Assembly: GCF_024807845.1 (NCBI RefSeq)
Contig: NZ_JANUEQ010000002.1
Location: forward strand, 372,001 to 436,000
Direction: 5' to 3'
Origin: Klebsiella sp. BIGb0407
Lineage (GTDB): Bacteria; Pseudomonadota; Gammaproteobacteria; Enterobacterales; Enterobacteriaceae
DNA: 64,000 nt
The position numbers and the translations under genes are program-made. This document shows, piece by piece, positions 8,611 through 19,500 of this stretch. Position 1 is the first letter of the stretch; every line of letters begins with the position of its first letter. The notes below the pieces were generated by a model, which saw nothing but the letters and a program-made list of their open reading frames with translations, was not told the DNA's origin and searched no databases.

Positions 8611-10217
8611 GATGGTTTCTTAACCTGAATATCATCCAGCAGCGTAAAAGGTACCGGAGAATGCACTGTAGCAGTTTCAGTGATTGGGAGCGTATCTGCT
8701 AATGATGCCGTATCTGCGGTAAGCTCAGGCATCAGACTCACACCATTCTGCCACACTATCGGCTGCTTTATCTTGAAGCGATACAGCTGAGAGGTAATCT
8801 GCTCGTCGGTATACCACACCAGGCAATGGCTGAAAATATCACCCAGTTTCAGTGGGAAGAGCCGCTGGAGCACAGAGTGCATATCATTGAGGTGACAATT
8901 TGCCAGGAAGAGCATCAGACAATCTTCCCCGAGCGTAATAATATCCCCCATACGTTTTATCCGGCATACGGTCAGCGCCTGGTTCGGACGTAGCCCCGCG
9001 AGTGGTCGCAGAGCGACTAAAAGACCTTTATGGTCGGTTGCCAGGGGAGAGTCCTGAATCAATTCATTAATCGTACTGCTAAACACCTCTTTCGACTGAT
9101 AACCCTTTAATTCCTGAGGCTTCATCTGTCGAATGATGCTATCCAGATCGCTTGAAATCGTCTGACTAAAGAGCGTTCCCTGCACGCTGCTGACCATATT
9201 CAGACTGCGAGGCAGCGAAACTTCTTGTGGAATAACCAGTGTCGCCCCACAGTTCAGCAGTAATTGTACGTCTGCAGCTCTGAGTTGCCCGTGTTTTTCA
9301 CGAACAATGATTTTCAGCGCATTGCCCCGGTGTATTCGTAAAGTATGTATTTGGCGACTAAGTTCAATTATTTGATTTTGTTTAGAAAAATAGAAAATAA
9401 TGGTTGCAGCATTCGCTAAACTAGCCGATTCAAAAACCTTTTCATTGTTTTCGTGAATCTGCCAGTTTTCTGATAATTCAGGCGTACCTTCCATAACATC
9501 TATATGACTGATAATAATATTTTCATCACCATAATGTTGTGGTGTGCTGTGGGTATCATAAATAACCTGCCAGCCATTTTCATGGTACTGGAGTGCCAGG
9601 CGCTGTCCGGCGCTCACCCCGCGTTCATTACACCAGAAAGCCACATCATAATGATGGTTACTCATCAACCGCGCTAAACCGGAAATAGATTGATGGGCAT
9701 TAAGTAGCAAAGAATATTGTTTACTAATAAAATTCCCAGTGTTGATCAATACCAATGAACACTGCTGCTCGGTAGCCCAAGCCGACAGACTCAGTAAATC
9801 TGACTTAAGAGCTTGCTCGTCTGTTTTATCAAATGCATTTTCCGGGAATAGCACAATAAACAGAGTTTCTGATGGATTAATACTACACATCAGATCTCTG
9901 GATAATATCCCTAATCTTTCACCGGAATCAGGCATAGAAAAGAGATGAATAAACTCAGGGCCCGCTTTCTTATGAAATTTTATTTCGTCACGCAGGATTG
10001 CCGGGGGAGCAATAACAGCGACTTTGGCTGAAGAGATTTGTGATATAACCATTTGATTAATAAGATTTACTGCATCACTTTTAATATCCACATTCAGCCA
10101 CCATACCCCTCCAGCAGGCATATGGCTTAGCTCTTCCTGTAGAGTATCAATACCTAATGTAAACAGTGGGTTAGTAGTCTTACCAACCGATATGCCAGAC
10201 TTAAAATTAAGGCGCAT
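8607..10217 (-). CDS. bcsE: BcsE, c-di-GMP-binding regulator of cellulose synthase
   Basis: This 536-residue cytoplasmic protein is typical of BcsE: an N-terminal degenerate NTPase-like region and a C-terminal GIL domain. The c-di-GMP I-site RxxD is visible as RMGD (R422-D425) after CRIK, at the position expected from E. coli. BcsE binds the BcsR-BcsQ complex and is needed for full cellulose synthesis. It is transcribed away from bcsRQAB-C across a 340-base divergent intergenic region. Confidence 0.95.
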   Translation of the reverse strand: MRLNFKSGISVGKTTNPLFTLGIDTLQEELSHMPAGGVWWLNVDIKSDAVNLINQMVISQISSAKVAVIAPPAILRDEIKFHKKAGPEFIHLFSMPDSGERLGILSRDLMCSINPSETLFIVLFPENAFDKTDEQALKSDLLSLSAWATEQQCSLVLINTGNFISKQYSLLLNAHQSISGLARLMSNHHYDVAFWCNERGVSAGQRLALQYHENGWQVIYDTHSTPQHYGDENIIISHIDVMEGTPELSENWQIHENNEKVFESASLANAATIIFYFSKQNQIIELSRQIHTLRIHRGNALKIIVREKHGQLRAADVQLLLNCGATLVIPQEVSLPRSLNMVSSVQGTLFSQTISSDLDSIIRQMKPQELKGYQSKEVFSSTINELIQDSPLATDHKGLLVALRPLAGLRPNQALTVCRIKRMGDIITLGEDCLMLFLANCHLNDMHSVLQRLFPLKLGDIFSHCLVWYTDEQITSQLYRFKIKQPIVWQNGVSLMPELTADTASLADTLPITETATVHSPVPFTLLDDIQVKKPS

Positions 10218-10559
10218 AAGGTTTTCAGTCTTAATAAGATATTCTATTGAAAAAAAGCCTTTTCAGCTCTACCCTCGATAATATATTTCATTTTATTAAA
10301 AATTTTGTCATCATACTACTGATAATTTACGTATAATAACATAGCAGAGCGGTATACCTGCGAGTCCCCCCAAAGATCTCGTTAATTTATATTCTGCTTC
10401 ATAAAATATATTATTTATCTCCTTAATAATTCGAGTTGTATGTAAGTACTGAGCAGAGCGAATTGATGAGTATAGACAAATTATGTGATTCAACGCGCAA
10501 TTTTGAGATAACTTGAATTATGACGGGTATAAATATGCCTGCTAACGGACCGCTCTGGA
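10218..10559. promoter_or_regulatory. Divergent promoter region between bcsE and bcsR
   Basis: This 342-base AT-rich region separates the two bcs transcripts and must hold both promoters. I see no convincing palindromic operator. A 60-codon minus-strand ORF inside it (10311-10493) lacks a ribosome binding site and is not regarded as real. Confidence 0.5.
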
Positions 10560-10754
10560 ATGAACGACATCAAGCATAACAGTACTCAGGAAACTGACAG
10601 TTCATTCACTAATGCAAATGACCTGGAAACCTTGAGCCTGGCATTTTCCCTGCAAAACATTGATTATATTGATATAACCCAGCAGGAGCAATTGATAGCC
10701 GCAATACAACGCTGGCCTCTCTTGTCAGAGCTCATGCAGGATCAGGGAGATTAG
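10560..10754 (+). CDS. bcsR: BcsR, small regulatory subunit of cellulose secretion
   Basis: This 64-residue protein matches the YhjR/BcsR family in size and in the conserved core (DLETLSLAFSL--IDYIDI, then the C-terminal RWPLLSEL). BcsR binds BcsQ and stabilises the BcsR2Q2 complex that regulates the synthase. It is the first gene of the plus-strand bcs operon, 3 bases before bcsQ. Confidence 0.93.
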   Translation: MNDIKHNSTQETDSSFTNANDLETLSLAFSLQNIDYIDITQQEQLIAAIQRWPLLSELMQDQGD

Positions 10755-10757
10755 CGA

Positions 10758-11492
10758 GTGGCGATCATTGGATTACAGGGAATACGCGGTGGCACTGGAA
10801 CAACTTCTATTACTGCGGCTCTTGCCTGGGCTTTACGCCAGTTAGGTGAGTCAGTCTTGGTCGTGGATGCCTCTTCCGACAATATGCTACGTCTTTTTTT
10901 TGATATTGCGGTTAATCGTCCTGAAGGATGGGCTCGCGCAACGCTGGATAACCAGAATTGGCAGGAAAGCGCCTGGCGATACACTTCTTCTCTCGATATA
11001 TTGCCTTTTGGAACGCTGAATGAGAGCGAAAAAACGTCTCTCTATACTGACTCAATTCTGCGCAATAAATTTAATCAGTACCTGAAGATACTCAAAGACA
11101 GCCAGCGCTATAAATGGATTCTGGTCGATCTGCCGTTTCTTCCTGCAGGCATAACAACCGACTGGTTCGCGCAGCTTGATTATAAAATTAATATTGCCCA
11201 GCCTGATGCCAACTGCCATACCCGTCTCTGTCAGCAGCCTATAGACTCACAGAGTTTCCTGCTCGTGAATGGCCTGCAAGTGGCAAGCAAATTACAAAAT
11301 GATATCTATCAGGTCTGGTGCTATATACAACAGGCAATAATCCCTGTTGCCTTTCATGCTGATGAAGCGATGGCTGAATCCTTAGCGATGAAAAAACCGG
11401 TTGGCGAATATAGTCCCCATTCTTTGATAGCAGAGGAAATGATAACCCTGGCAAACTGGTGTCTGATTAACCTGGCAGGCCAGCGCGTATGA
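10758..11492 (+). CDS. bcsQ: BcsQ, ParA/MinD-like ATPase of cellulose synthesis
   Basis: This 244-residue protein starts with GTG at 10758 and opens with MAIIGLQGIRGGTGTTSITAA, matching the enterobacterial BcsQ N-terminus. The Walker A loop (GGTGTTS) lacks the usual lysine, which is normal for this family. VLVVDAS and WILVDLP are the Walker A' and B-like strands. BcsQ with BcsR localises the synthase. The frame is intact, unlike the disrupted copy in some laboratory E. coli. The stop overlaps the bcsA start by four bases. Confidence 0.95.
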   Translation: MAIIGLQGIRGGTGTTSITAALAWALRQLGESVLVVDASSDNMLRLFFDIAVNRPEGWARATLDNQNWQESAWRYTSSLDILPFGTLNESEKTSLYTDSILRNKFNQYLKILKDSQRYKWILVDLPFLPAGITTDWFAQLDYKINIAQPDANCHTRLCQQPIDSQSFLLVNGLQVASKLQNDIYQVWCYIQQAIIPVAFHADEAMAESLAMKKPVGEYSPHSLIAEEMITLANWCLINLAGQRV

Positions 11493-14110
11493 GAGCCTTT
11501 CGTCCCGTTCTCTCACCCTCTTCTGTCGGTCCTCAGCTTGGGACTCATTATAAAATCTATCGTTATCATCAGGCTTCAGTACTGAGTGCTATCTTAGGCT
11601 GTTTCTGGCTATTGACAGCATGGATCTTCCTGCCGCTGGAAAACCAGCAGTGGCAGAATATTCGTCGTAATCGCCATTACCTTTATCCGCATATTGATCC
11701 CAGCCGTCCACGGCCACTGGATATTTTGCGCTATGCCATTCAAAGCTTATGGTTACTGATAACCAAAACGCCCTCGAAAATGGCGTATAATTTTGAACTC
11801 ATTAATCACGCGGTACGATTGCATAACCGTATTATTGCAGCCTATGACAAGATCTTTATACGTTTAAGCGCACAGGCCGTCACGCTAAAGGATGAGGCCG
11901 ACCCACAGCAAAAAAATGTGCATCCCACCCTGCGCTGGGTAATTATTGGAACGCTATCCAGTATTGCCATGGTGATTGCTATTCTCTGTATTACTCAGCC
12001 GTTTAACCCCGCAGCCCAATTCGTTTTTTGGCTGATACTCTGGGGGGTTGCGTTACTGGTTCAGCGTCTGCCGGGGCGATTCCCCTCTATGATGCTGATT
12101 GTTCTCTCCTTGCTGGTTTCCTGCCGTTATATGTGGTGGCGTTATACCGAAACGCTGAACTGGAACGACCCTCTGAGTCTGGTATGTGGTCTGACGCTGC
12201 TGTTTGCAGAAACCTATGCATGGATAGTGCTGGTTCTCGGTTACCTTCAAGTCATCTGGCCGCTTAATCGCCAGCCCGTAGCTATGCCTGCGGATCTCAG
12301 CCAATGGCCGACTGTTGATATTTTCGTACCGACTTATAACGAAGACCTGCATGTTGTTAAAGGCACTATCTATGCCTCTATGGGTATCGACTGGCCACAA
12401 GACAAGATTAATATCTGGATACTGGATGATGGCGGAAGAGCTGAATTCCGTGAATTTGCGGAGTCACTCGGCATCCACTATATAGCCCGTACCACCCATG
12501 AACATGCGAAAGCGGGCAATATCAACAACGCTTTGAAATATGCTAAGGGCGAGTTTGTCGCTATTTTTGACTGCGACCACATCCCAACCCGTTCATTTTT
12601 GCAATTAACCATGGGCTGGTTCCTCAAAGAAAAACAGCTGGCAATGATGCAAACCCCGCATCACTTCTTCTCACCCGATCCTTTTGAAAGAAACCTTGGT
12701 CAGTTCCGTAAAACCCCCAACGAAGGGACACTGTTTTACGGGCTGGTACAGAATGGCAACGATATGTGGGATGCCACTTTCTTCTGTGGTTCCTGCGCGG
12801 TAATTCGCCGTGGACCGCTGGATGAAGTCGGCGGTATCGCCGTAGAAACAGTGACTGAAGATGCCCACACCTCACTGCGTCTTCATCGCCAGGGTTATAC
12901 CTCTGCTTACTTGCGTATTCCTCAGGCGGCGGGGCTGGCAACCGAAAGTCTGTCTGCACATATCGGTCAGCGTATTCGCTGGGCGCGTGGCATGGTACAA
13001 ATATTCAGGCTGGATAACCCGATGTTTGGCAAAGGGCTAAAGCTGATGCAGCGCCTTTGCTATACCAATGCGATGCTCCACTTTATGTCCGGTCTACCAC
13101 GGATGATCTTCCTGGTCGCTCCACTCGCATTCCTGTTGATGCATGCCTATATCATCTATGCCCCGGCGGTGATGATAGTCCTGTTTGTCTTGCCCCATAT
13201 GATTCATGCCAGCCTGACCAACTCCAGAGTTCAAGGGAAATATCGCCACTCGTTCTGGAGTGAAATCTATGAAACCGTTCTCGCCTGGTATATTGCTAAA
13301 CCGACACTGGTTGCACTGTTTAACCCGCATAAAGGTAAATTCAACGTTACCGCAAAAGGCGGTCTGGTTGAAAATGAGTATGTGGACTGGCTGATTACCC
13401 GTCCGTATATGATTTTAGTGCTGCTTAATTTGTCCGGTTTGCTGGCTGGTATCTGGCGCTTTGCCTATGGTCCGGAGGATGAAACGTCAACGGTGATAAT
13501 CAGTATGATCTGGGTAATGTATAACCTGATTATTCTGGGTGGCGCAATCGCGGTTTCGATAGAAAGTAAACAGCTCAGACGCGCCCATCGTGTTGAAATT
13601 GCCATGCCCGCTGCGATTAAGCTTGCCAGCGGGCATCTGTTCTCCTGCACCCTGGTTGACTATGCCAATAGCGGGGTGGGTATCCGATTAAACGCAGAAC
13701 ATGGATTAACGAGTAATCAGCAAATTATGTTACTGCTTAAAAGGGGTACAAAAGAGTATTCCTTCCCGGCTCGCGTGATGAGGGTCAAGGGCACTCAAGT
13801 TGGGCTCCAGTTAGAAGAGATGACCCCGCGCCAGAATATCGATTTTATGCAATGTACCTTTGCCCGCGCAGATACCTGGGCGCTATGGCAAAAAGATTAC
13901 CCGGAAGACAAGCCACTGAAAAACTTGTTTTTTATATTTAAACTTGGTTTCAGAGGTTACCGTCAGTTAACTGATTTTGCTCCTGATTCAGTAAAATACC
14001 TGTTACGGCTCAGCGGTCAGTTAATGAGCTGGCTCTATTCATTCGTTCCACGCATATCGCCGGCGGCTGTTCAACAACCACCAGCTGAATCTGCACTGGC
14101 TCAACCTTGA
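11489..14110 (+). CDS. bcsA: BcsA, cellulose synthase catalytic subunit
   Basis: This 873-residue inner-membrane GT2 enzyme polymerises UDP-glucose into beta-1,4-glucan and passes the chain through its own channel. All signature motifs are present: DDG (313-315), DCD (361-363), TED (456-458) and QRIRW (494-498), flanked by transmembrane segments. The C-terminal PilZ domain carries the c-di-GMP arginine motif RRAHR (697-701). It is coupled to bcsQ upstream by a four-base overlap and lies 10 bases before bcsB. Confidence 0.98.
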   Translation: MRAFRPVLSPSSVGPQLGTHYKIYRYHQASVLSAILGCFWLLTAWIFLPLENQQWQNIRRNRHYLYPHIDPSRPRPLDILRYAIQSLWLLITKTPSKMAYNFELINHAVRLHNRIIAAYDKIFIRLSAQAVTLKDEADPQQKNVHPTLRWVIIGTLSSIAMVIAILCITQPFNPAAQFVFWLILWGVALLVQRLPGRFPSMMLIVLSLLVSCRYMWWRYTETLNWNDPLSLVCGLTLLFAETYAWIVLVLGYLQVIWPLNRQPVAMPADLSQWPTVDIFVPTYNEDLHVVKGTIYASMGIDWPQDKINIWILDDGGRAEFREFAESLGIHYIARTTHEHAKAGNINNALKYAKGEFVAIFDCDHIPTRSFLQLTMGWFLKEKQLAMMQTPHHFFSPDPFERNLGQFRKTPNEGTLFYGLVQNGNDMWDATFFCGSCAVIRRGPLDEVGGIAVETVTEDAHTSLRLHRQGYTSAYLRIPQAAGLATESLSAHIGQRIRWARGMVQIFRLDNPMFGKGLKLMQRLCYTNAMLHFMSGLPRMIFLVAPLAFLLMHAYIIYAPAVMIVLFVLPHMIHASLTNSRVQGKYRHSFWSEIYETVLAWYIAKPTLVALFNPHKGKFNVTAKGGLVENEYVDWLITRPYMILVLLNLSGLLAGIWRFAYGPEDETSTVIISMIWVMYNLIILGGAIAVSIESKQLRRAHRVEIAMPAAIKLASGHLFSCTLVDYANSGVGIRLNAEHGLTSNQQIMLLLKRGTKEYSFPARVMRVKGTQVGLQLEEMTPRQNIDFMQCTFARADTWALWQKDYPEDKPLKNLFFIFKLGFRGYRQLTDFAPDSVKYLLRLSGQLMSWLYSFVPRISPAAVQQPPAESALAQP

Positions 14111-14120
14111 TGATAATGTG

Positions 14121-16427
14121 ATGAAAAGAAAAATACTTTGGCTTTGCGCAGTCGCCGCCAGCATTTATGCCTCTCCACTTGTGTCGGCTCATTCGATCGA
14201 TAACGCTAGTGGTGAAGCAACGCTTTCTCCCGAGCCTTCCACGTTATCTTCACAGGCTGGAACTCAAGCAGCTCAGATGAGTCAACCAGTTATCATGGAG
14301 CAAGCGCCCTCCCGGAATGTGACATTAAGCTTTGCACAGATAGCGCCAGCACCTGGCAATATCGCCCTGAAGGGCATTATTCCTGACGCAAGGGTTACCT
14401 TTGATACCCGCCGTGATGAGGTTGTCTCCAAAGCGGTACTTAATCTTGAGTACACGCCTTCGCCTGCGCTGCTGCCAGTACAGTCCCAGCTAAAAGTGTA
14501 TCTTAATGATGAGTTGATGGGCGTCTTGCCGGTAACAAAAGAACAGTTAGGCCAGAAAACTGTCGCACAGATGCCTATCGACCCTCGTTATGTCGCTGAT
14601 TTCAATACGATACGTCTTGAGTTTCTCGGGCATTATCGGGATATTTGTGAAAACCCAACCAATAATACTCTGTGGCTGGATATCGGACGTAACAGCTCGC
14701 TGGATTTGAACTATCAAAGTCTGCTGCTCAAAAACGATCTGTCCTATTTCCCGGAACCGTTCTTTGACGCACATGACAGCAGAGTCCTGAACCTGCCGAT
14801 GATTTTTTCCCGCACGCCAAGTCTGAAACAACAGGAAGCCGCAGGCATCATCGCCTCCTGGTTTGGCACCAAAACGCAATGGCGTGGCCAGCAATTCCCT
14901 GTTCTGTATAACCAGTTACCCAAAAATAACGCGATTGTGTTTGCCACCAATGAAACTCGCCCGGATTTTCTCAGAAACTATCCAACGGTGACGCGCCCTA
15001 CTATCGAAATGATAAGCCATCCACAGGACCCGTATATTAAGTTACTGGTCGTATTCGGACGTGACGATAACGACCTGATCGTTGCGGCAAAAGGGATTGC
15101 TCAAGGTAACCTGTTATTCCGTGGTAGCAGCGTCACGGTTGATGAGGTCAAACCGATCGTTCCGCGTCAACCTTATGACGCACCGAACTGGGTACCAACA
15201 GACAGGCCTGTCAGTTTAGGGGAGCTAAAAACCTATACTCAGCAGCTTCAGTCAACGGGAATCGTCCCCAGACCTCTCAGTATTAACGTGAATCTGCCTC
15301 CGGACCTGTTTATTGCCCGCAGTGACGGTATCGATTTAGATCTCAAATACCGCTATACCGCACCCGTTGAAAAAGACAGTTCTCGTCTGGCTATTAGCCT
15401 GAACGATCAATTTGTTCAGTCTATTAATCTGACGCCGAAAGAGACGGGTAATCAGTTATTACGTCTGCCGGTAATACAGGGCTTACTGGATGACAAAACC
15501 GATATCGCTATCCCGGCTTTACAGTTGGGCTCTCGTAATCAGCTCGGTTTTGACTTCTCCTATATGAACCCAATGCCAGGGGGAACGCTGGAAAACTGTA
15601 TTACCTATCAGCCAGTGCCTAATCATGTGGTGATTGAAGACAGCTCGACCCTTAATTTCTCAAGCTATTACCATTTTATCGCCATGCCAGACCTGCGCGT
15701 ATTTGCTAACTCAGGATTCCCGTTCAGTCGCATGGCAGATCTGTCACAAACACTGATTGTTGTCAGTCAAAACCCACAGCCAGGCCAGGTGACGACAATG
15801 CTGGATACACTGGGAATGGTAGGCGCACAAACCGGTTTCCCGGCATTGAATTTTTCCATCACCGACGACGGGCAATCAATTAAGGATAAAGATGCCGATA
15901 TTATGATTATCGGTTCGATTCCACCTGAGCTTAAAGATGATAAACAGATAGCGTTACTGGTGAATGCAACAGAAAGTTGGGTAAAAACACCGCTGCGCCA
16001 GACCCCATTATTAAATGGGGTGCCAGATCCTAAAGATAGCGAAGCAGAAACCCAGACGACGATTTCCTCCAGCGGACCTATGGCTGCGATACTGGGCTTC
16101 CAGTCACCTTATAACAGCCAAAGAAGTGTTCTGGCGTTACTGGCCGATAGCCCGCGTGGTAATGAGTTACTGAATGAGGCCATTGGTGATAGCGGTAAAC
16201 GTGCCTTTATTGGCGGTTCAGTGACCATTATTCGTGACTCTGGTGTCAATGCGCTGCGTGTCGGGGATATCTACTATGTCGGCCATTTACCCTGGTATGA
16301 ACGTATCTGGTTTGCTCTATCAGCACACCCGATTATTTTGAGTATCTTAGCCGTCGTGACGATGATCCTGCTGGGTTGGATATTATGGCGTGTTCTGCAT
16401 ATTCTTAGCCGTCGCCGCCTGAAATAG
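14121..16427 (+). CDS. bcsB: BcsB, periplasmic cellulose synthase subunit
   Basis: This 768-residue protein has a signal peptide (MKRKILWLCA to PLVSAHS), a long periplasmic region of carbohydrate-binding and flavodoxin-like modules, and one C-terminal transmembrane anchor (about residues 735-758) followed by a basic tail. BcsB forms the periplasmic cap guiding the glucan and is needed for BcsA activity. A GTG at 14118 directly precedes the ATG; the ATG is preferred. In E. coli bcsZ would follow, but here it is absent. Confidence 0.96.
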   Translation: MKRKILWLCAVAASIYASPLVSAHSIDNASGEATLSPEPSTLSSQAGTQAAQMSQPVIMEQAPSRNVTLSFAQIAPAPGNIALKGIIPDARVTFDTRRDEVVSKAVLNLEYTPSPALLPVQSQLKVYLNDELMGVLPVTKEQLGQKTVAQMPIDPRYVADFNTIRLEFLGHYRDICENPTNNTLWLDIGRNSSLDLNYQSLLLKNDLSYFPEPFFDAHDSRVLNLPMIFSRTPSLKQQEAAGIIASWFGTKTQWRGQQFPVLYNQLPKNNAIVFATNETRPDFLRNYPTVTRPTIEMISHPQDPYIKLLVVFGRDDNDLIVAAKGIAQGNLLFRGSSVTVDEVKPIVPRQPYDAPNWVPTDRPVSLGELKTYTQQLQSTGIVPRPLSINVNLPPDLFIARSDGIDLDLKYRYTAPVEKDSSRLAISLNDQFVQSINLTPKETGNQLLRLPVIQGLLDDKTDIAIPALQLGSRNQLGFDFSYMNPMPGGTLENCITYQPVPNHVVIEDSSTLNFSSYYHFIAMPDLRVFANSGFPFSRMADLSQTLIVVSQNPQPGQVTTMLDTLGMVGAQTGFPALNFSITDDGQSIKDKDADIMIIGSIPPELKDDKQIALLVNATESWVKTPLRQTPLLNGVPDPKDSEAETQTTISSSGPMAAILGFQSPYNSQRSVLALLADSPRGNELLNEAIGDSGKRAFIGGSVTIIRDSGVNALRVGDIYYVGHLPWYERIWFALSAHPIILSILAVVTMILLGWILWRVLHILSRRRLK

Positions 16428-16438
16428 AGAAAAACAAA

Positions 16439-16469
16439 TCACCCTCGGTAAGCTGATTGCCGGGGGTGA
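16439..16469 (+). terminator. Hairpin between bcsB and bcsC
   Basis: A 10-bp stem with one G-T pair (16439-16448 with 16460-16469) lies 11 bases after bcsB. No T-run follows, so it may be an mRNA processing or attenuation structure rather than a full terminator. It sits where bcsZ normally stands. Confidence 0.55.
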
Positions 16470-16593
16470 CTTCAAAAATTAAGTATCTATTTTCAGTAAG
16501 CTGGCGCTTTTCGGCTATGATACAAACCAGCCACTATCAATATAAAAAATGGCCTCGAAGAGCAGAATGATCCCCAATCAGGGTAAAAGAAGA

Positions 16594-19500
16594 ATGGGCA
16601 AAATTTCATTAAATATCATTACATTTTCCTGGCCAATCATATTTGCCGTTGAGGCTCAGGCTGCGCCAACGCCCACGCAGCAGTTACTGGAAAATTTGCA
16701 CCTGGGCGAATCTCTGAATCGCCAGGATTTAATTGATCAGACCCTCTCTCGCTTAGTCCTGACGGATACCAATAATCCCGACGTTATTGCCGCCCGATTA
16801 CGTTTATTGCTCCGTCAGGGGGATAACGAAGGCGCAAAGCAGCAGCTGGATATATTATTTGGCATGGCCCCCGATTCTCAGGCTTATCGTGAATCATTTC
16901 AGTCTTACCTTCTGGCTAATCCAGAATTGCGTTTACAGTTACAGCAGGCGCGATTATTTGCCTCTTCTGGCAATACTACCGCTGCTCTTAACGCCTATAA
17001 GAAAATATTTTCAGGCAATGAACCCGCTGGTGATTTAGCGATTGAATACTGGATGACGGTAGCGAAGCAACCGTCTCAGGTAGCGCTGGCGTTGAATAAA
17101 CTCAAGGCAATCAAGAGCAAAGACCCTGGCAATATACCGGTACAAGTTAATATCGCACGACTGCAGTTCAGTCAGGGCAAACTTCAGGAAGGTTTTAAGT
17201 TACTGGAAGAGATGGCTCAGACGCCTACCGGACGCGATGATGCGGCAAAAGCATGGTTCGCCCAAATCAAGGATATGCCGGTCAGCCAGGCCAGTACTGA
17301 CGCATTACAACGCTTTTTAGTTATTTTTGATAATGAAGCTATGGTCAACCAGGCTAAGAGCACGCTGGATACCCAACAAAAACAGCTTCTTGATCCCGCC
17401 TTCCGAGCCAGAACCAACGGCCTGGCTTATCTCTCTCGAGGTCATGGCGGGGCAGCTATTTCCCAGCTTCAGATCGCCTTGCGTAACAATAGCGATGACA
17501 GTGAATTAGTCGGCGCTCTGGGTCAGGCTTATTCCCAGCAAAATCAGCGTGAACTGGCGGTTAAGCAGTTGCAAAAAGCGATTGAGATGGATCCGCAGAG
17601 TAGCAACCGCAGTAAGTGGAATAACCTGCTGGAAATCAACCGCTACTGGCTACTGATAGCGCAAGGTGATAAGCAGCTGGAAGCGAAGCAATTCGCCGCG
17701 GCACAGCAGTCATATCAAAGAGCCCTGCAAATGGGCTCACGTGATAGCTATGCGGTAAAGGGGCTTGGAGATGTCGCATTAGCGCAAAAATATTATGCCG
17801 GTGCTGAGCGTTATTATCAGCAGGCACTGCGCATCGACCGTAATAATAGTAATATATTGAGTTCGCTAGTAAGCGTTTACTCACAACAGTCTGAAGAGCG
17901 GGCAAAAGCGTTCATTGCCAGTCTTTCGCCGGGCCAGAAAAAGAGTATTGAAGGTTTACTGCGCCGTTTAGAAGACCAGGAAAGAGAGAAGAAAGCACAG
18001 GTCCTCGAAAATCAAGGTCAGTGGGCACAAGCCGCGATTATTCAGCGCCAGCGTCTTGAAAATGACCCCGATAATGCCTGGCTCGCCTATCGACTGGCCG
18101 GTAATCTTGATTCTGCCGGCCAGCATCAGGATGCGGATAAAGTTATGCGTGACATGGCTGCCAAAAGTAATCCGGATGCAGAGCGGATTTATACTTATGC
18201 TTTGTATCTGTCGAGGCATTCACGAGATGTTGAAGCCCTGAAACACCTGAACACTTTCCCGCATGAAAAGTGGGATAAAGACATTACTGACCTGGCTGCT
18301 CGCTTAAATACACAGATTGTTATCACACAGGCTCAATTGATGCGCGAAAAAGGCGAGTTAACAGCAGCCTTTAATTTATTAGCAAATCAGCCTGCATCCG
18401 AAAATAGAGATTTGCTGCTAGGCGAGTGGGCAACAGAGGCGGGACAGTTTGCGGTAGCTGAAAGCTATTATAAAAAGGTACTCGGTTATTCTGCCAATAA
18501 TACCGATGCCTTAATGGGCCTGGCAAAACTATCCATTGCGCAAAATAATCTGCCCGGGGCTCGCCATCAGTTACAAAAAATTGTTCTCTCAGCGGCTCCA
18601 GAAGAGTCCTCTGTTGGGGTACAAAGAGTACTCGCCAGCCTTTGGTCAACCATCGGCGAACAAGATAAAGCCGATAAGCTGTTTATCCAATTAACTCAGT
18701 GGGCCAGACATCAGCCTCCTTCAATGGACAATGCGCTTATCCTGCGGGATGCGGCACGCTTTTATATCGCCAGTGGGAAGCCTCTACTCGCAAAACAAGC
18801 CTATAAAGATGCGATGCCTGCCGCCCGGATCAGCAAGACTTCGCCAGCAGATGATGCAACCTATACCCGACTTACCAGAAATAATGAGCAGGATGACTGG
18901 CTCAAGAGCAGCATTCGTCGTGAGGCCGCTGACCTTCACCGCCAGCAAGATGTGAATGTCACACTGAGTCATGAATACGGCGGTTCCAGCGGAACGCCCG
19001 GTTATTCCGATCTGAAAACCCATACCACCATGTTGCAAATCGATGCGCCATTAAGTGACGGGCGGGTCTGGTTCAGAACCGATAAAGTCAGTATGAACGC
19101 GGGTACTTTATCTGAAAGTAATGCGGCATGGGGGACTTGCCAGGAACAAGCCTGTTTCGGTGTACCAAAACAAACAGCTAACGGTGTAAGCCTGGCAACC
19201 GGCTGGAAAAACCAAACCTGGCAGATGGATATCGGTACCACCCCACTCGGTTTTGATGTGGTCGATGTCGTCGGTGGAATTAGCTACAGCGATGATATAG
19301 GTGATGTCGGATACACCCTGAATCTCCATCGCCGCCCGCTTTCTAACTCGTTACTGGCTTTTGCGGGTCAGCACGACCCTAATACCAATACGACCTGGGG
19401 AGGCGTGAGAGCAACGGGAGCTGGCGTCAGCGCCAGTTATGACCAGGGCGAGGAGCACGGTTTCTGGGGCAGCGTTGATGCTGACTCGCTAAAAGGTAAG

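Noticed and set aside
10311-10493. 60-codon minus-strand ORF between bcsE and bcsR
   Set aside because: It lies in a divergent promoter region, lacks a ribosome binding site and resembles no known Bcs component.
16549-16593. Upstream start for BcsC
   Set aside because: The added residues spoil the signal peptide, and the E. coli N-terminus aligns with the ATG at 16594.
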